Positions 42,364 to 52,311 of a stretch of DNA of 64,000 bases are shown one piece after another. The notes under the pieces are model-generated. The model had not been told where the DNA came from and did not search any database. It saw only the letters and a program-made list of their open reading frames with translations. Each line of letters begins with the position of its first letter. Positions within the stretch are counted from its first letter, which is position 1. Position numbers and translations under genes: made by a program. This DNA comes from [Phialemoniopsis] sp. UDSM-2020 (Eukaryota; Ascomycota; Sordariomycetes; Thyridiales; Thyridiaceae): the NCBI GenBank assembly GCA_018873225.1, contig JAEILZ010000005.1, positions 620,001 to 684,000 on the forward strand, in the 5' to 3' direction.

Positions 42364-44077
42364 ATGGCCTTCGAAGACTCAGAGACGAAACAACCCGTTG
42401 AGGTGCTTGCTCAGCATGCAGCAACTGGTGGATCCTTTGTTGATATCATCGATCCAGAGGTTGAGAAGCGGGTGGTGAGAAAGCTCGACCTGAACATCAT
42501 CCCCTTGATCATGGTCATGCAATTGATATCGTTTTTGGACCGTTCCAATATTGGCAATGCCAAGGTCAATGGTCTCGTCAAAGATCTGAATCTGCAAGGT
42601 TCCAACTTTAATGGTAAGCTCAACCTCTCCCGGTCAAGCCTCCAGTTCAAGCACATGGTCGGGGAAATGGATCAAACGCTGAAGAGACTATAGTGGCAAC
42701 ATCTATATTCTACGTTACTTACATCGCCTTTGAGATTCCATCCAACATTGTGCTCCAACGTTTCGGGGCCAATCGTGTCAGTAAGTAATTCACAGGTTCA
42801 TAGTCATCAGGATGTTTCTAACTAGATTCCAAGTCCCCGCGATCATGCTTGCCCTTTCTCTAGTTACGACGTTTACCGGCTTCGTGCAAAACTATAGTGG
42901 CTTATTGGCGACTCGGCTCATGCTCGGAGCCGTTGAAGCAGGTCTCTTCCCCGGGCTCAACTACTACCTCAGTGTGATGTATACTCGAGAGGAGCTCGCA
43001 AAGCGCATGTGCATGCTTCTCGTGGCTACAGCATTGAGTGGCGCCTTCGGTGGTCTGATAGCCTATGGTGTCCTACACATGGAAGGAGTCTCGGGGGTTG
43101 CTGGCTGGAGGTGGCTATACTTCATCGAAGGCATAGTGTCCTTTGTCATCTGCATCTGCAGTGTATTCTGTCTCCCCAGCTCTGCCCAACAGGCCCGTTT
43201 TCTCAACAGCGAGGAGAAGAATGTGACGCACCTTCGTTGTATTCGAAGAGCCGAGACTACCGAAGAGGGTCGAGTTGAGTGGGACGAGGTTCGAGCGGCC
43301 TTCAAGTCGCCGTTCTGCTGGCTCTCGGGTATCTCGCAGCTCGGGTACAACATGTGCCTGTTTGGTGAGTAGACTTCGGTTCATCATCTTGAAAAGCACT
43401 AACTAATGCGCACTTCAAGGCTTCTCGACATTCTTGCCAACAATCATTCAGGGAATGGGTTATGTCTCTCTCAGCATACAGGTGAGTCTCACAAAAGGCA
43501 ACGGGAAAGAGCCTAGAGCTAATCTTGTCACTCTTGCTAAAAGTATCTTACGATCCCTATCTATCTGCTGGGCGCTGTCACGTACCTCGTGGCCGTCCAA
43601 GCCATGGACATAACCAATCACAACCGCAGGTCAACTTACATTATGGGCTTTGGGGTCTTTACGCTTGTGGGGTACGCCCTGCTGATTGCCTGCCAAACGG
43701 TCGGCGTGCTCTACTTTGCGTGCTATCTCTGTGCTGCTGGTCTCTATGTCGTTGCGGGACTCAACATCGTCTGGATCGGCTGCAACATCAGCGGCCGATA
43801 CAAGCGCGCCGTCGCCATCGCCATGAACCAGACCATGGGCAACGCGGGAGGCATCATCGCCGGCCAGATCTACATAGCCACTGACGCACCCCGGTACCTC
43901 ATCGGGCAGTCTGTCTCCCTGGCGGGCATGGTGTTTGCGATGTGCTTGACGGTGCTTTTGTGCATTCTCTTCCGGGCCCAGAATGCTCGAAAAGCAAAGA
44001 TGATTGCCGAGGGCAGGGAGGACGATCCGGATATGGTGGGTAGCGACAGGAGCATCCACTTTAGGTACATCCTGTAG
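42364..44077 (+). CDS. MFS transporter, anion:cation symporter (DAL5-like), second in window
   Basis: Five exons, 42364-42613, 42694-42780, 42834-43364, 43420-43481 and 43544-44077, encode 487 residues; each join keeps frame. The N-terminus has the family start EKRVVRKLDLNIIPLIMVMQ and FLDRSNIGNAKVNGL. After it come ATSIFYVTYIAFEIPSNIVL, LGAVEAGLFPGLNYYLSVMY and the loop PSSAQQARFLNSEEK. Twelve membrane segments are likely. Relatives take up organic acids, vitamins or nucleobase derivatives with protons. The gene lies away from an obvious pathway partner, next to 1.4 kb of gene-poor DNA. It differs in intron number from the transporter at 30357, so the two are not recent copies. Confidence 0.87.
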
Positions 44078-44192
44078 ATGCGTACACGTATGCCGTGTTG
44101 CTATCTATATGTAGGCCTTGACAGGCTTATCTAGCAAGTCAATCATATTGTACGGCAATATCAAGTAACATGACAGTTGACTACAACACTCC

Positions 44193-44717
44193 TCACAGCT
44201 TCCCGGCCTGCCGCAACGCCTTCTCCCCGTCCACCAGCACGCACCAGCCCTCGTCGCCACGCCCACCGTCACCGGCAACGACGTGCTGGAAGGCGCCCTC
44301 CTCGCGCGCGAACCGCATAACCTCGCTGTCGAAGGTGCCCGGCTGCAACCAGATAGACGGCACACCGAGCTCCTTGGCCTCCTTGAGGACCTTGAGCGTG
44401 GCGGCGGGCGGCGTGATGATGGACACGGCCGTCTCCTTGGGCCGGGGCAGGGCGCCGAGGGAAGGGACCGTGGGGTGCTCCCTGTTCAGGGCGGTGATGG
44501 TGGGCGAGCCCGGATTGATCGGGGTCACGGGCAGGTCGCGCGCTGCGTACCAGGCGAAGACTGGGAACGGAGGTTAGATGAGGGGAGCTGATTATGGGTG
44601 GGGGTACGAAGCTTTGGACGAACTCTTGTGGCCGAACTTGGCTGGGTTGGAGCTTGCGCCGACGACGGCGAAGACGGGGGCGGAGAAGAAGGCTCGGGCT
44701 GTCGCCTCGGTACTCAT
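44193..44717 (-). CDS. CoA-binding domain protein (YccU-like)
   Basis: Two exons, complement of 44193-44560 and 44624-44717, encode 153 residues; the donor is GTTCGT and the acceptor CCCAG. Splicing restores FAVVGASSNPAKFGHKIFAW followed by YAARDLPVTPINP, the core CoA-binding fold. The later strand VPSIWLQPGTFDSEV and ending GEKALRQAGK are family-typical. Such small Rossmann-like proteins bind CoA; their role in fungi is unclear. The gene converges with the transporter at 42364 and is divergent from a methyltransferase. Confidence 0.88.
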
Positions 44718-45366
44718 TTTGATACGATTTGGGTGAGCTGGGAGACTCTGTCTGTCTGGGGGCGTGTATGTATCTTGGCGTCCGGGGAAACAAGAAATGC
44801 TACTAGCGGTACGGATCAAGCGTCTATTAAATGGCCGTTTGCAAGGCTTATGCCGGATACGGTTACTAATCGCCCAATGACCAACGGCGTGGATGGTAAT
44901 TGTCGCGAGCGATGCAGTTTCACAAGGAGGTTGAGTGGCCGAGCAGACCGATTTCCGAACGGCGGCCGAACCAAAAACGTCATTCGTTCTGCCGATGTCG
45001 CCGCCAAACACAATGCTAAGGACCCTGGAAGAAGGGCAAAAGCGGGGTCTCCGCGGACCATCAAGCTCCAGACCAGACGAAACTCACATGCTAACATGCC
45101 TGTGGCTGAATTCCCATTGTCCGTATCTACGAGGTTATTTTCGGCTGGCGTCGCTTCACTGAAAGCAACAATCATGCATAGATAAACCGCGCCCAGCCTT
45201 GCGCGACCGAGCAATGCCTGGCCGAGATGTAGCAGTGTAGGCGTGTTCATAACTACAATTCGCTTACCTGCCCTCTCATTACCTTTCTTCCTTAGGCAGC
45301 ACGGAATCAGATCTGGGTTTTACAAAGAGACAATTGAGCAGTGGTCTCAGGGTAACTTATAGGACG
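44718..45366. other. divergent intergenic region
   Basis: This lies between the CoA-binding and methyltransferase starts. A minus-strand frame (45250-44816) has an ATG but no recognisable domain, and I treat it as chance. Confidence 0.45.
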
Positions 45367-46370
45367 ATGTCGACGTTTGCGTAGGTCACACCGGTGCCCG
45401 ACTGTCGCATAGCTCAATCGTGCAATTGGACTTTGCACCGTACATCTACTGACTTACCTGCAGACGCTCAGCCTTTGGCCACGCCTCCTACGCGTCCTTC
45501 CGCCCGACCTACCCGCCCTCCCTCTTCCGCACCATCCTCGCGTACCACAATGCCCGCGGCGCCAACAACACCGTGCTGGACCTAGGCTGCGGCCACGGCA
45601 TCATGGCGCGCGAGCTCGCGCCGCACTTCAAGACGGCGCACGCCGTAGATCCCTCCGCCGGCATGGTGGCGCAGGCCAAGAAGCTACTGGGCGACGACCC
45701 CAAGATGCACATCCGCCAGTCCGGGTCCGAGGACCTGTCCTTCCTGCCCGCCGACAGCGTCGACCTCGCCGTGGCAGGGCAGGCGGCGCACTGGTTCGAC
45801 TACAGCAAGACGTGGCCGGAGCTCGCGCGCGTGGTGCGCTCGGGCGGCTCGCTCGCCTTCGTCGGCTACAAGGACCACGTGATAGTCAACCGCCCGGAGA
45901 CGAGCGACGCGTTCGAGCGGTTCACGTACGGCACGGGCGAGGTGGCGCCGGGGATCGAAGGGATGGGCCGCTTCTGGGAGTTCCCCGGTCGGGGCATCCT
46001 GCGGGACTCGTACGCGGCGATCGAGCCGCCCGCGGCCGAGTGGGAGGACGTGCGGCGCCTGGCGTGGGATCCCGATAGGCGGACGGCGAGCGTCGAGGGC
46101 GTGGCGGACGAGGTGCTCTGGCAGCGCAAGGCGCTGACGCTGGGCCAGCTCGAGGGCTACGTGCGCACGTACAGCTCGTACAGCAACTGGCGCGAGGCGC
46201 ACCCGGAGAGGCCGAGCCGGGCGCAGGGGGGCGAGGGCGATGTCGTCGATGTCATGTTTGACGAGGTGGTAGGCGCCGTGCCCGAGTGGAAGGCCAAGGG
46301 GGACGGCTGGAGGGATGTCGAGGTTGATGTGGTCTGGGGCACGACGATCGTGTTGGCGCGGCGGAAATGA
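45367..46370 (+). CDS. class I SAM-dependent methyltransferase (TMT1/Crg1-like)
   Basis: Two exons, 45367-45380 and 45464-46370, encode 306 residues. The first exon is only 14 nt (MSTFA with a split codon), donor GTAGGT. The protein continues RSAFGHASYASFRPTYPPSLF, a signature of this fungal family. Motif I is VLDLGCGHGIMARELA, followed by AVDPSAGMV and the post-motif VDLAVAGQAAHWFD. Relatives include trans-aconitate methyltransferase and Crg1. The acceptor here is unknown. The short first exon is needed because the second exon lacks a suitable ATG before motif I. Cytosolic. Confidence 0.87.
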
Positions 46371-47220
46371 GAGGCTTGTCTCCCTATATTTGTTTCCATG
46401 TGTCTGTATGTACCCATATATCAAGCCAGCTATCAATCAGTCTACATGCAATATATCAATTGGATATTATTTGATATGAGCTTCAGTGTTTGGTTGGATG
46501 GTCTGGTGGACCCCTTTCGCTCGATCCTCGGTTGCCGTGCCAGTTTCAGGAACCACAACTTTCAAGGGCAGCGCATGAAGGCACAGACCACGACCCGGCC
46601 AGTGACCAGCCAGGGCCAGTGCAGGGGACCGGATTCTCTATGTAATATCTTTGCAAGGGACAGCATTCTCTCCCTTTGCATCTCTTTCCATACTATTCTG
46701 ACTTGAAAACACCATCGTGACCGAAGCAAATCGAGGAATTTCGCCCTTTCGAGACCCCATTTCAATCCGAACCAAACAGACAATCAGTATGGTGAGTACA
46801 AAGCCTAGGCTGATCCTTTTAGTGTCTCTCACCCCCCTCTGTTTACCTGCGTTGCCCCGTTGCACAGCGTAAACAAATGGCTCGCCCCCTCCAATAAGCC
46901 CCGAGCGACCAGCGAGATTTGGAGTCCGGCCCTGTTTTAGCGCGCTCTTTCAGCGGGCAAGTGCCTCGTTCAGTCCCCCAGAGCAACCAAACAACGTCGC
47001 GAATCCGCGAAATAGCGCCGGAAGCCAAACGATCTGGATCCTCTTCTCACCCCTTGATATTTTCGAGAGTCAACAAATCGTCATCACCTGCGTCCCTGTC
47101 TCTCGTGACATAGATCACTGCCACAACTGCCCGTTTTCCCTTCTTCTCGCACATACTTTTCTCTTGAACGAGCAGACATCATTTTATTTGGGCGCAAAGC
47201 ACCGGAACACATAAGAAATC
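46371..47220. other. intergenic, 5' leader of the myosin light chain gene
   Basis: The stretch contains a possible leader intron (GTGAGT at 46792, acceptor CACAG ending at 46867) preceded by ATG, which would form only a short uORF after splicing. Nothing else recognised. Confidence 0.4.
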
Positions 47221-47936
47221 ATGTCTTCTAACCAGTTCGACGCTCAGGCATCAACCAACTACAAGGAGGCCTTCTCCCTGTTCGACAAGCGAGGCAACGG
47301 CCGCGTTACGCTCGACAGCCTCGGTGACCTGCTGCGCGCTTGCGGCCAGAACCCGACCCTGACTGAGATTCGGGATCTCGAGAAGAATGTCGGCGGAGAC
47401 TGTGAGTTGGCGTATCCACCCCTTTTTTCGAGTTGGGCAGCGGACGGCAAGGCGAGAAGGAGCACGTAATTTGCGCGCATCACCCTCTGTGCTCTGGATC
47501 AAGCGCATAGGACAAGTCTAGCAATTACGGAAGGAACCCGTTGCTAACAATTCCGTGGCACAACAGTCGACTTTGAGACCTTCCAGCGCGTGCTGAACCG
47601 CCCTGGCGGCTTCCGCGACCCGGGCGAGCCCGAGGAGTACTGCCGCGGCTTCCAGGTCTTCGATAAGGACATGACGGGCTTCATCGGCGTCGGCCAGCTT
47701 AAGTACATCCTGACCAACCTCGGCGAGAAGATGACGGACGACGAGGTCGACGAGCTGCTCAAGGCTGTTGATACCAGCTCCGGCCAAGTTAACTACACCG
47801 GTAAGAAAACCCCCTCCATTGCTCTCCAGTACCTCGGATTACCTCTGGAGGTGCGCGGGATACCATGACAAGACATGATGGCTGACGTGAGCGGGATTCC
47901 CTTGCAGACCTCGTCAGGACAATTCTGGCCAACTAA
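47221..47936 (+). CDS. myosin essential light chain (Cdc4/Mlc1)
   Basis: Three exons, 47221-47401, 47567-47800 and 47908-47936, encode 147 residues. The tiny last exon restores the conserved end DLVRTILAN. EF-hand-like units are FDKRGNGRVTL, FQVFDKDMTGFIGVGQLKYI and DTSSGQVNYTD; the loops lack full calcium-ligand sets, as is usual for Cdc4. The protein binds IQ motifs of myosin II and myosin V, and is essential for contractile-ring assembly and polarised growth in fungi. The stretch LGDLLRACGQNPTLTEIRDLEK is a strong family match. Introns are long for the window (165 and 107 bp). Confidence 0.93.
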
Positions 47937-49041
47937 AGGAGGCCGGAGGGCGGTGTGGCGTGATGCGCCCGGTGGAAGAGATCGGAGGCGCTAAAGTACA
48001 TCATAGCATGTTTTTCTTGACAGAAACAGGGCAGGCGTTACATTGTTTTGATACGATTGTATGGATCGGGTATGACTGGTTGTTTCTGCTTTTCTTCAGA
48101 TGTATGGACATGGCATAGACATAGCAAACCATCTGCCAATTTGGAGAGATTCGGGTCCTAAATAAGACTACCGAATTCCTTCTCAACATATCATGGTGTC
48201 AAATGAGCGAGTTGACTAATGGAGTAATCATGGAGAAGTTCGAGGCTCTACACGCAAAAACAGCAGTTATCCCGTTGCACAGCCCTACCCAGCAACATCC
48301 GTGTCTTCGAAGCCAATGCCAACCGAGCCCGGTCGCCTAGTGTCGCCCTGTCCGGGATGTGGGGTAGGTTTTAGGCTCTTGTGACAGCTGAAACGAGCTC
48401 CGGGGATCCGCTGGACAGCTGCGAAACGCCCCGATTCCCCCATCTGTACAGCATCAATGATCCGTCCCCTCATGCATGTCGCCCTGACATTGATCCTATC
48501 ACACGATCACACTCAAAGCTAGCAAACCCACCACATCCTGCAGCTCCCATCACAAAGACCAGTTCGCCCGATCTTAGTCTACTGCTCAAAGACCCAATTG
48601 TAAGTCTGCTGTGGAGTGTCCTTTGCAAGAAGGGCAAGCTGACAGACCGCTCCTGCCATTCTGGTAGCTTTGAAGCTCTCCAACATAAAGTACAGTACTG
48701 GCCACCATCGCCATACTTGTCCATCCTTACAACACAATCCCAATCTCACCAGACAGAGCTTCATCCTGGCGCCCAGAGTTCCGCCCTCGCCGTCGAAGAG
48801 AAAGCGCCTGTCCTTCCTCTTCCTCCTCTCCCTCCTCTCCCTCCTCTTCTTCCTCATCACCGCCGCCATCCTGGCTGCCCCGCGCCTCGCCCCCCGCCTC
48901 TCTGCCTTCCTAACAAGCGCTCGCTATCGCTTCGGATCCTCAACGTCCAGCGGAGCTGCGCCCTTCTCGACTTCAGCGTCCAAACCTTCTGCTTCGCATC
49001 CTACCTTGGCATACCAGCCCATCTTCAGCCAATTTCCCGGT
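47937..49041. other. 1.1 kb upstream of saccharolysin, with an in-frame ATG-less leader
   Basis: The saccharolysin frame is open from 48643 without an ATG. From about 48802 it codes for a basic then strongly hydrophobic stretch (KRKRLSFLFLLSLLSLLFFL). A perfect GTAAGT at 48600 with a possible acceptor GACAG ending at 48645 suggests a leader intron. Confidence 0.45.
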
Positions 49042-51247
49042 ATGACGGCCGACAAGTACAAGAACCCGCCCCAGGCGCCCCCAACCTTCACTGGCACGAA
49101 GGAGAGCATCGTCTCCGACGCCAAGACGCTTTGCGACAACACCCGCTCCCTCCTCGACAAGCTCGTGGCCGACATCCCCGCCGGAGATGCCTCCAAGGCT
49201 ACATTTGACTCGGTCATGCTGCCGCAGATCAACGACGAGAACGAGTCTGCCCTGACCTCCCGCATTCTTGGTTTCTACCAGTATGTCTCCGCCAACAGCG
49301 ACCTGAGGGATGCCAGTACCGAGGCCGAGAAGATCCTAGACGAGTTCAGCATCGAGTGCGGCATGCGCGAGGACGTTTATAAGCTTGTTGATACCGTGTT
49401 CCAGGCCAAGGGTGGAAAGGAGGGCTTGGAGAAGCCGTCCGACATTGACGCCGAGAGTGCCCGCTTCCTGGAGAAGGACCACAAGAGCTATGTCAAGAAC
49501 GGCCTCGGCCTCCCGGCCGGTCCGCAGAGGGACAGGTTCAAGGAGATCAAGATGCGCCTGAGCCAGATTCAGATCGCCTTCCAGAAGAACCTCAACGAGG
49601 AGAACGGCGGCATCTGGTTTACTCCCAAGGAGCTTGACGGCGTGCCCCAGGACGTTCTAGACAACCTAGAGAAGGGAGAGGGTGAGAACGAGGGCAAGCT
49701 GAAGCTTTCCTTCAAGTACCCGGATCTCTTCCCTACTCTGAAATTTGCCAAGAACACCGAGACTCGTCGCAAGCTATTTGTACAGAATGAGAACAAGGTT
49801 TGTGCACCGCAAAAGGCACATTGTATGACCTCGATCCTAACTATGATATCTGCAGTGCAACATGAATGTGCCACTGTTCCAAGAGGCCCTACTCCTCCGT
49901 GACGAGGCGGCCCGCCTCCTCGGCTACCCCAATCACGCCGCCTTCCGGATCGAGGACAAGATGGCCAAGACGACCAAGACCGTCGATGACTTCTTGGGTG
50001 ATTTGCGCGTCCGTCTAGCTCCCGGTGGCGTCAAGGAAATTGCTCATCTCCGTGAGCTGAAGAAGGCCGATGTTGAGTCTCGCGGCGAGAAGTTTGATGG
50101 CGACTACTACCTCTGGGACCACCGTTTCTACGACCGTCTCATGATTGAGCAAGAGTACAGCATCGACGAGAACAAGATCGCCGAGTACTTCCCGCTTCGG
50201 TCCACCGTTGCTGGTATGCTCAAGATCTTTGAGCAGCTGTTTGGTTTCGTCTTTGTCGAGCTCGGCCCAGAGGAGCGTGCACGTCTGAGCCCGACGGGCA
50301 AGGCCGAGGACATTTCGTGGCACGAGGATGTCATCATCTTCAGCGTGTGGGACGACAGCTCTGAGGGTGATGGATTTGTCGGTTATCTCTACCTCGACCT
50401 CCACCCTCGCCCTGGCAAGTATGGCCACGCCGCCAACTTTAACCTCTCTCCCGGCTACCTGCAGCCCAACGGCAGCCGTCGCTATCCCGCCACTGCTCTT
50501 GTCTGCAACTTCAGCAAGCCCACTCCCAAGAAGCCCTCGCTTCTCAAGCACGACGAGGTCGTCACGCTCTTCCACGAGCTGGGCCACGGCATCCACGATC
50601 TGGCCGGCCGCTGCCGCTACTCTCGCTTCCACGGCACCTCGACGGTGCGCGACTTTGTCGAGGCGCCCAGCCAGATGCTCGAGAACTGGTGCTGGACCCC
50701 GTCACAGCTGCGCTCGCTTAGCGGGCACTACGAGACGGGTCAGTCGATCCCGGACGAGCTGATCGAGAAGCTCATCTCGACCAAGCACGTCAACGACGCG
50801 CTGTTCAACCTGCGCCAGCTGCACTTTGGCATCTTTGACATGACGGTGCACACGCCCAAGACGCACGAGGAGCTCGAGAAGATGGACATCAGCGCGCTGT
50901 ACAACGACCTGCGCGTGCAGATCAGCGGCATCAAGGGTCCCGAGGCCCAGGGCGAGCCGAGCACGTGGGGCAACGGGCAGGCGTGCTTTGGCCACCTGAT
51001 CGGCGGCTACGACGCTGGCTACTACGGCTACCTGTCGTCCGAGGTGTACTCGGCCGACATGTTCCACACGGTGTTCAAGCAGGACCCCATGAACGGCAAG
51101 GAGGGACGGAGGTACAGGCACACGGTGCTCGAGAGGGGCGGGTCGCAGGACGAGATGACGACGCTGGAGCAGTTCCTGGGCCGCAAGCCGAGCACCGAGG
51201 CGTTCTACCGGGAGCTGGGGCTTGATACTGGCGCTGCGAAGGCTTGA
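49042..51247 (+). CDS. PRD1: M3 metallopeptidase, saccharolysin/thimet oligopeptidase
   Basis: Two exons, 49042-49797 and 49856-51247, encode 715 residues when started at MTADKYKNPPQAPPTF, the usual family start. The active site is HELGHGIHDL (H492-E493-x-x-H496), with third ligand E in FVEAPSQMLENW. Residues YLYLDLHPRPGKYGHAA and GGYDAGYYGYLSSEVYSADMF are also diagnostic. The enzyme cleaves short peptides left by proteasome or mitochondrial turnover; yeast Prd1 is cytosolic and mitochondrial intermembrane. The donor is GTTTGT, slightly off consensus, and the acceptor CTGCAG. The upstream frame could add a membrane or targeting segment only through a non-ATG start or an unseen exon. Confidence 0.9.
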
Positions 51248-52311
51248 CTAGATGGTGGCAAGGTCAAGGGCAGGCTGTAGATGAAATAGGTGTGTGTGTG
51301 TAGCAAGTAGCGTGCAATACAGACACTACTGAGACGAGCTTTGGGTTACTACGCATATGTAATGGTCATAATCGATGCTGGCGTCAAGATATGTTGATGA
51401 GTCTATATCAAAGATTCACGAATTACATTCCCTTGAAGAGCCGAGTTCGTATTCAGTGTGATTGATAATTATTGCAACGAAATGAAGCCTACTTGTGCGA
51501 ATTATTGAGTGGAGAGACAATCAGGAGGTTGGCACAGACGATCCCGAGCTGTCAAATCCTAGCCTTCGGTTGAGGCTGATATCGGCATTCAAGAAACCCA
51601 TCAGCTGGGCAAGGATGTCGAGATCATCAAATGAAATAATCTCCGACGGATGCTCGCTCAGTGATTGACTGACAAGTTGCCCAGGAACCATCGATTCTAG
51701 GAAACGTATGAAAAGCAACCAAGGACTCCTGAACCTATGCCCCTGTTTAATGTCTAAGTATGCCATCGTCAGCATACATCACGATTGCTTGTGTACTCCC
51801 TTTCCTGTATCAGAACGTCGAAAGCTGACGATGTGAAGCCTCCCTCAGCTGTGGAGCACTAAAACAGGGCCGCCACAGCGGGTGGGGCGGGATCTATTTT
51901 AGCGGGTTTGGGGTGCGACAACGCCCCCATAAAGTAAACAAACGCGCCGCGGCGGGCCAATGACACGACGCGCGCCTTGAGTGCCCCCAATCATCGATCC
52001 CACCATCAGCGACGAGTACACTGCAAAGAGGGTGTACCCTCACATAACAATCCAGAACCACCATTTTGTTCTGACGGCAATATTCAAGCCTTATTACTCG
52101 AGAAGCACACAGAGAACTTCAATTGCTTCTCTTTTTGCACGATCAGTCGAGCAGAACAACTTCATCCCCGCTAATACCCACGTCGAGAGTCGCGCCTACC
52201 CGCGCGCGCACACAGCCGTACGCGGCGACCAAACATCTCGATTCTCCGGATCACCAACCCCAGAAAACCCGTTTGACGAGCAGCGCCGCTGCTTTTTAAT
52301 CTCTCAGCACT
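51248..52311. other. intergenic between saccharolysin and BIR1
   Basis: A minus-strand frame of 84 codons (51775-51521) has an ATG but no known motif. The GC-rich part near 51900-52000 and the CA-rich leader belong to the BIR1 promoter. Confidence 0.45.

Noticed and set aside
44816..45250. 144-codon minus-strand frame between the CoA-binding and methyltransferase genes
   Set aside because: Has an ATG but no motif, and occupies the divergent promoter of two well-supported genes.
48381..49208. 275-codon plus-strand frame over the saccharolysin start
   Set aside because: It is out of frame with the conserved enzyme and yields a Pro/Leu/Ser-rich product with no domain.
51521..51775. 84-codon minus-strand frame downstream of saccharolysin
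   Set aside because: Short, no domain, no joinable upstream exon; kept only as a note.
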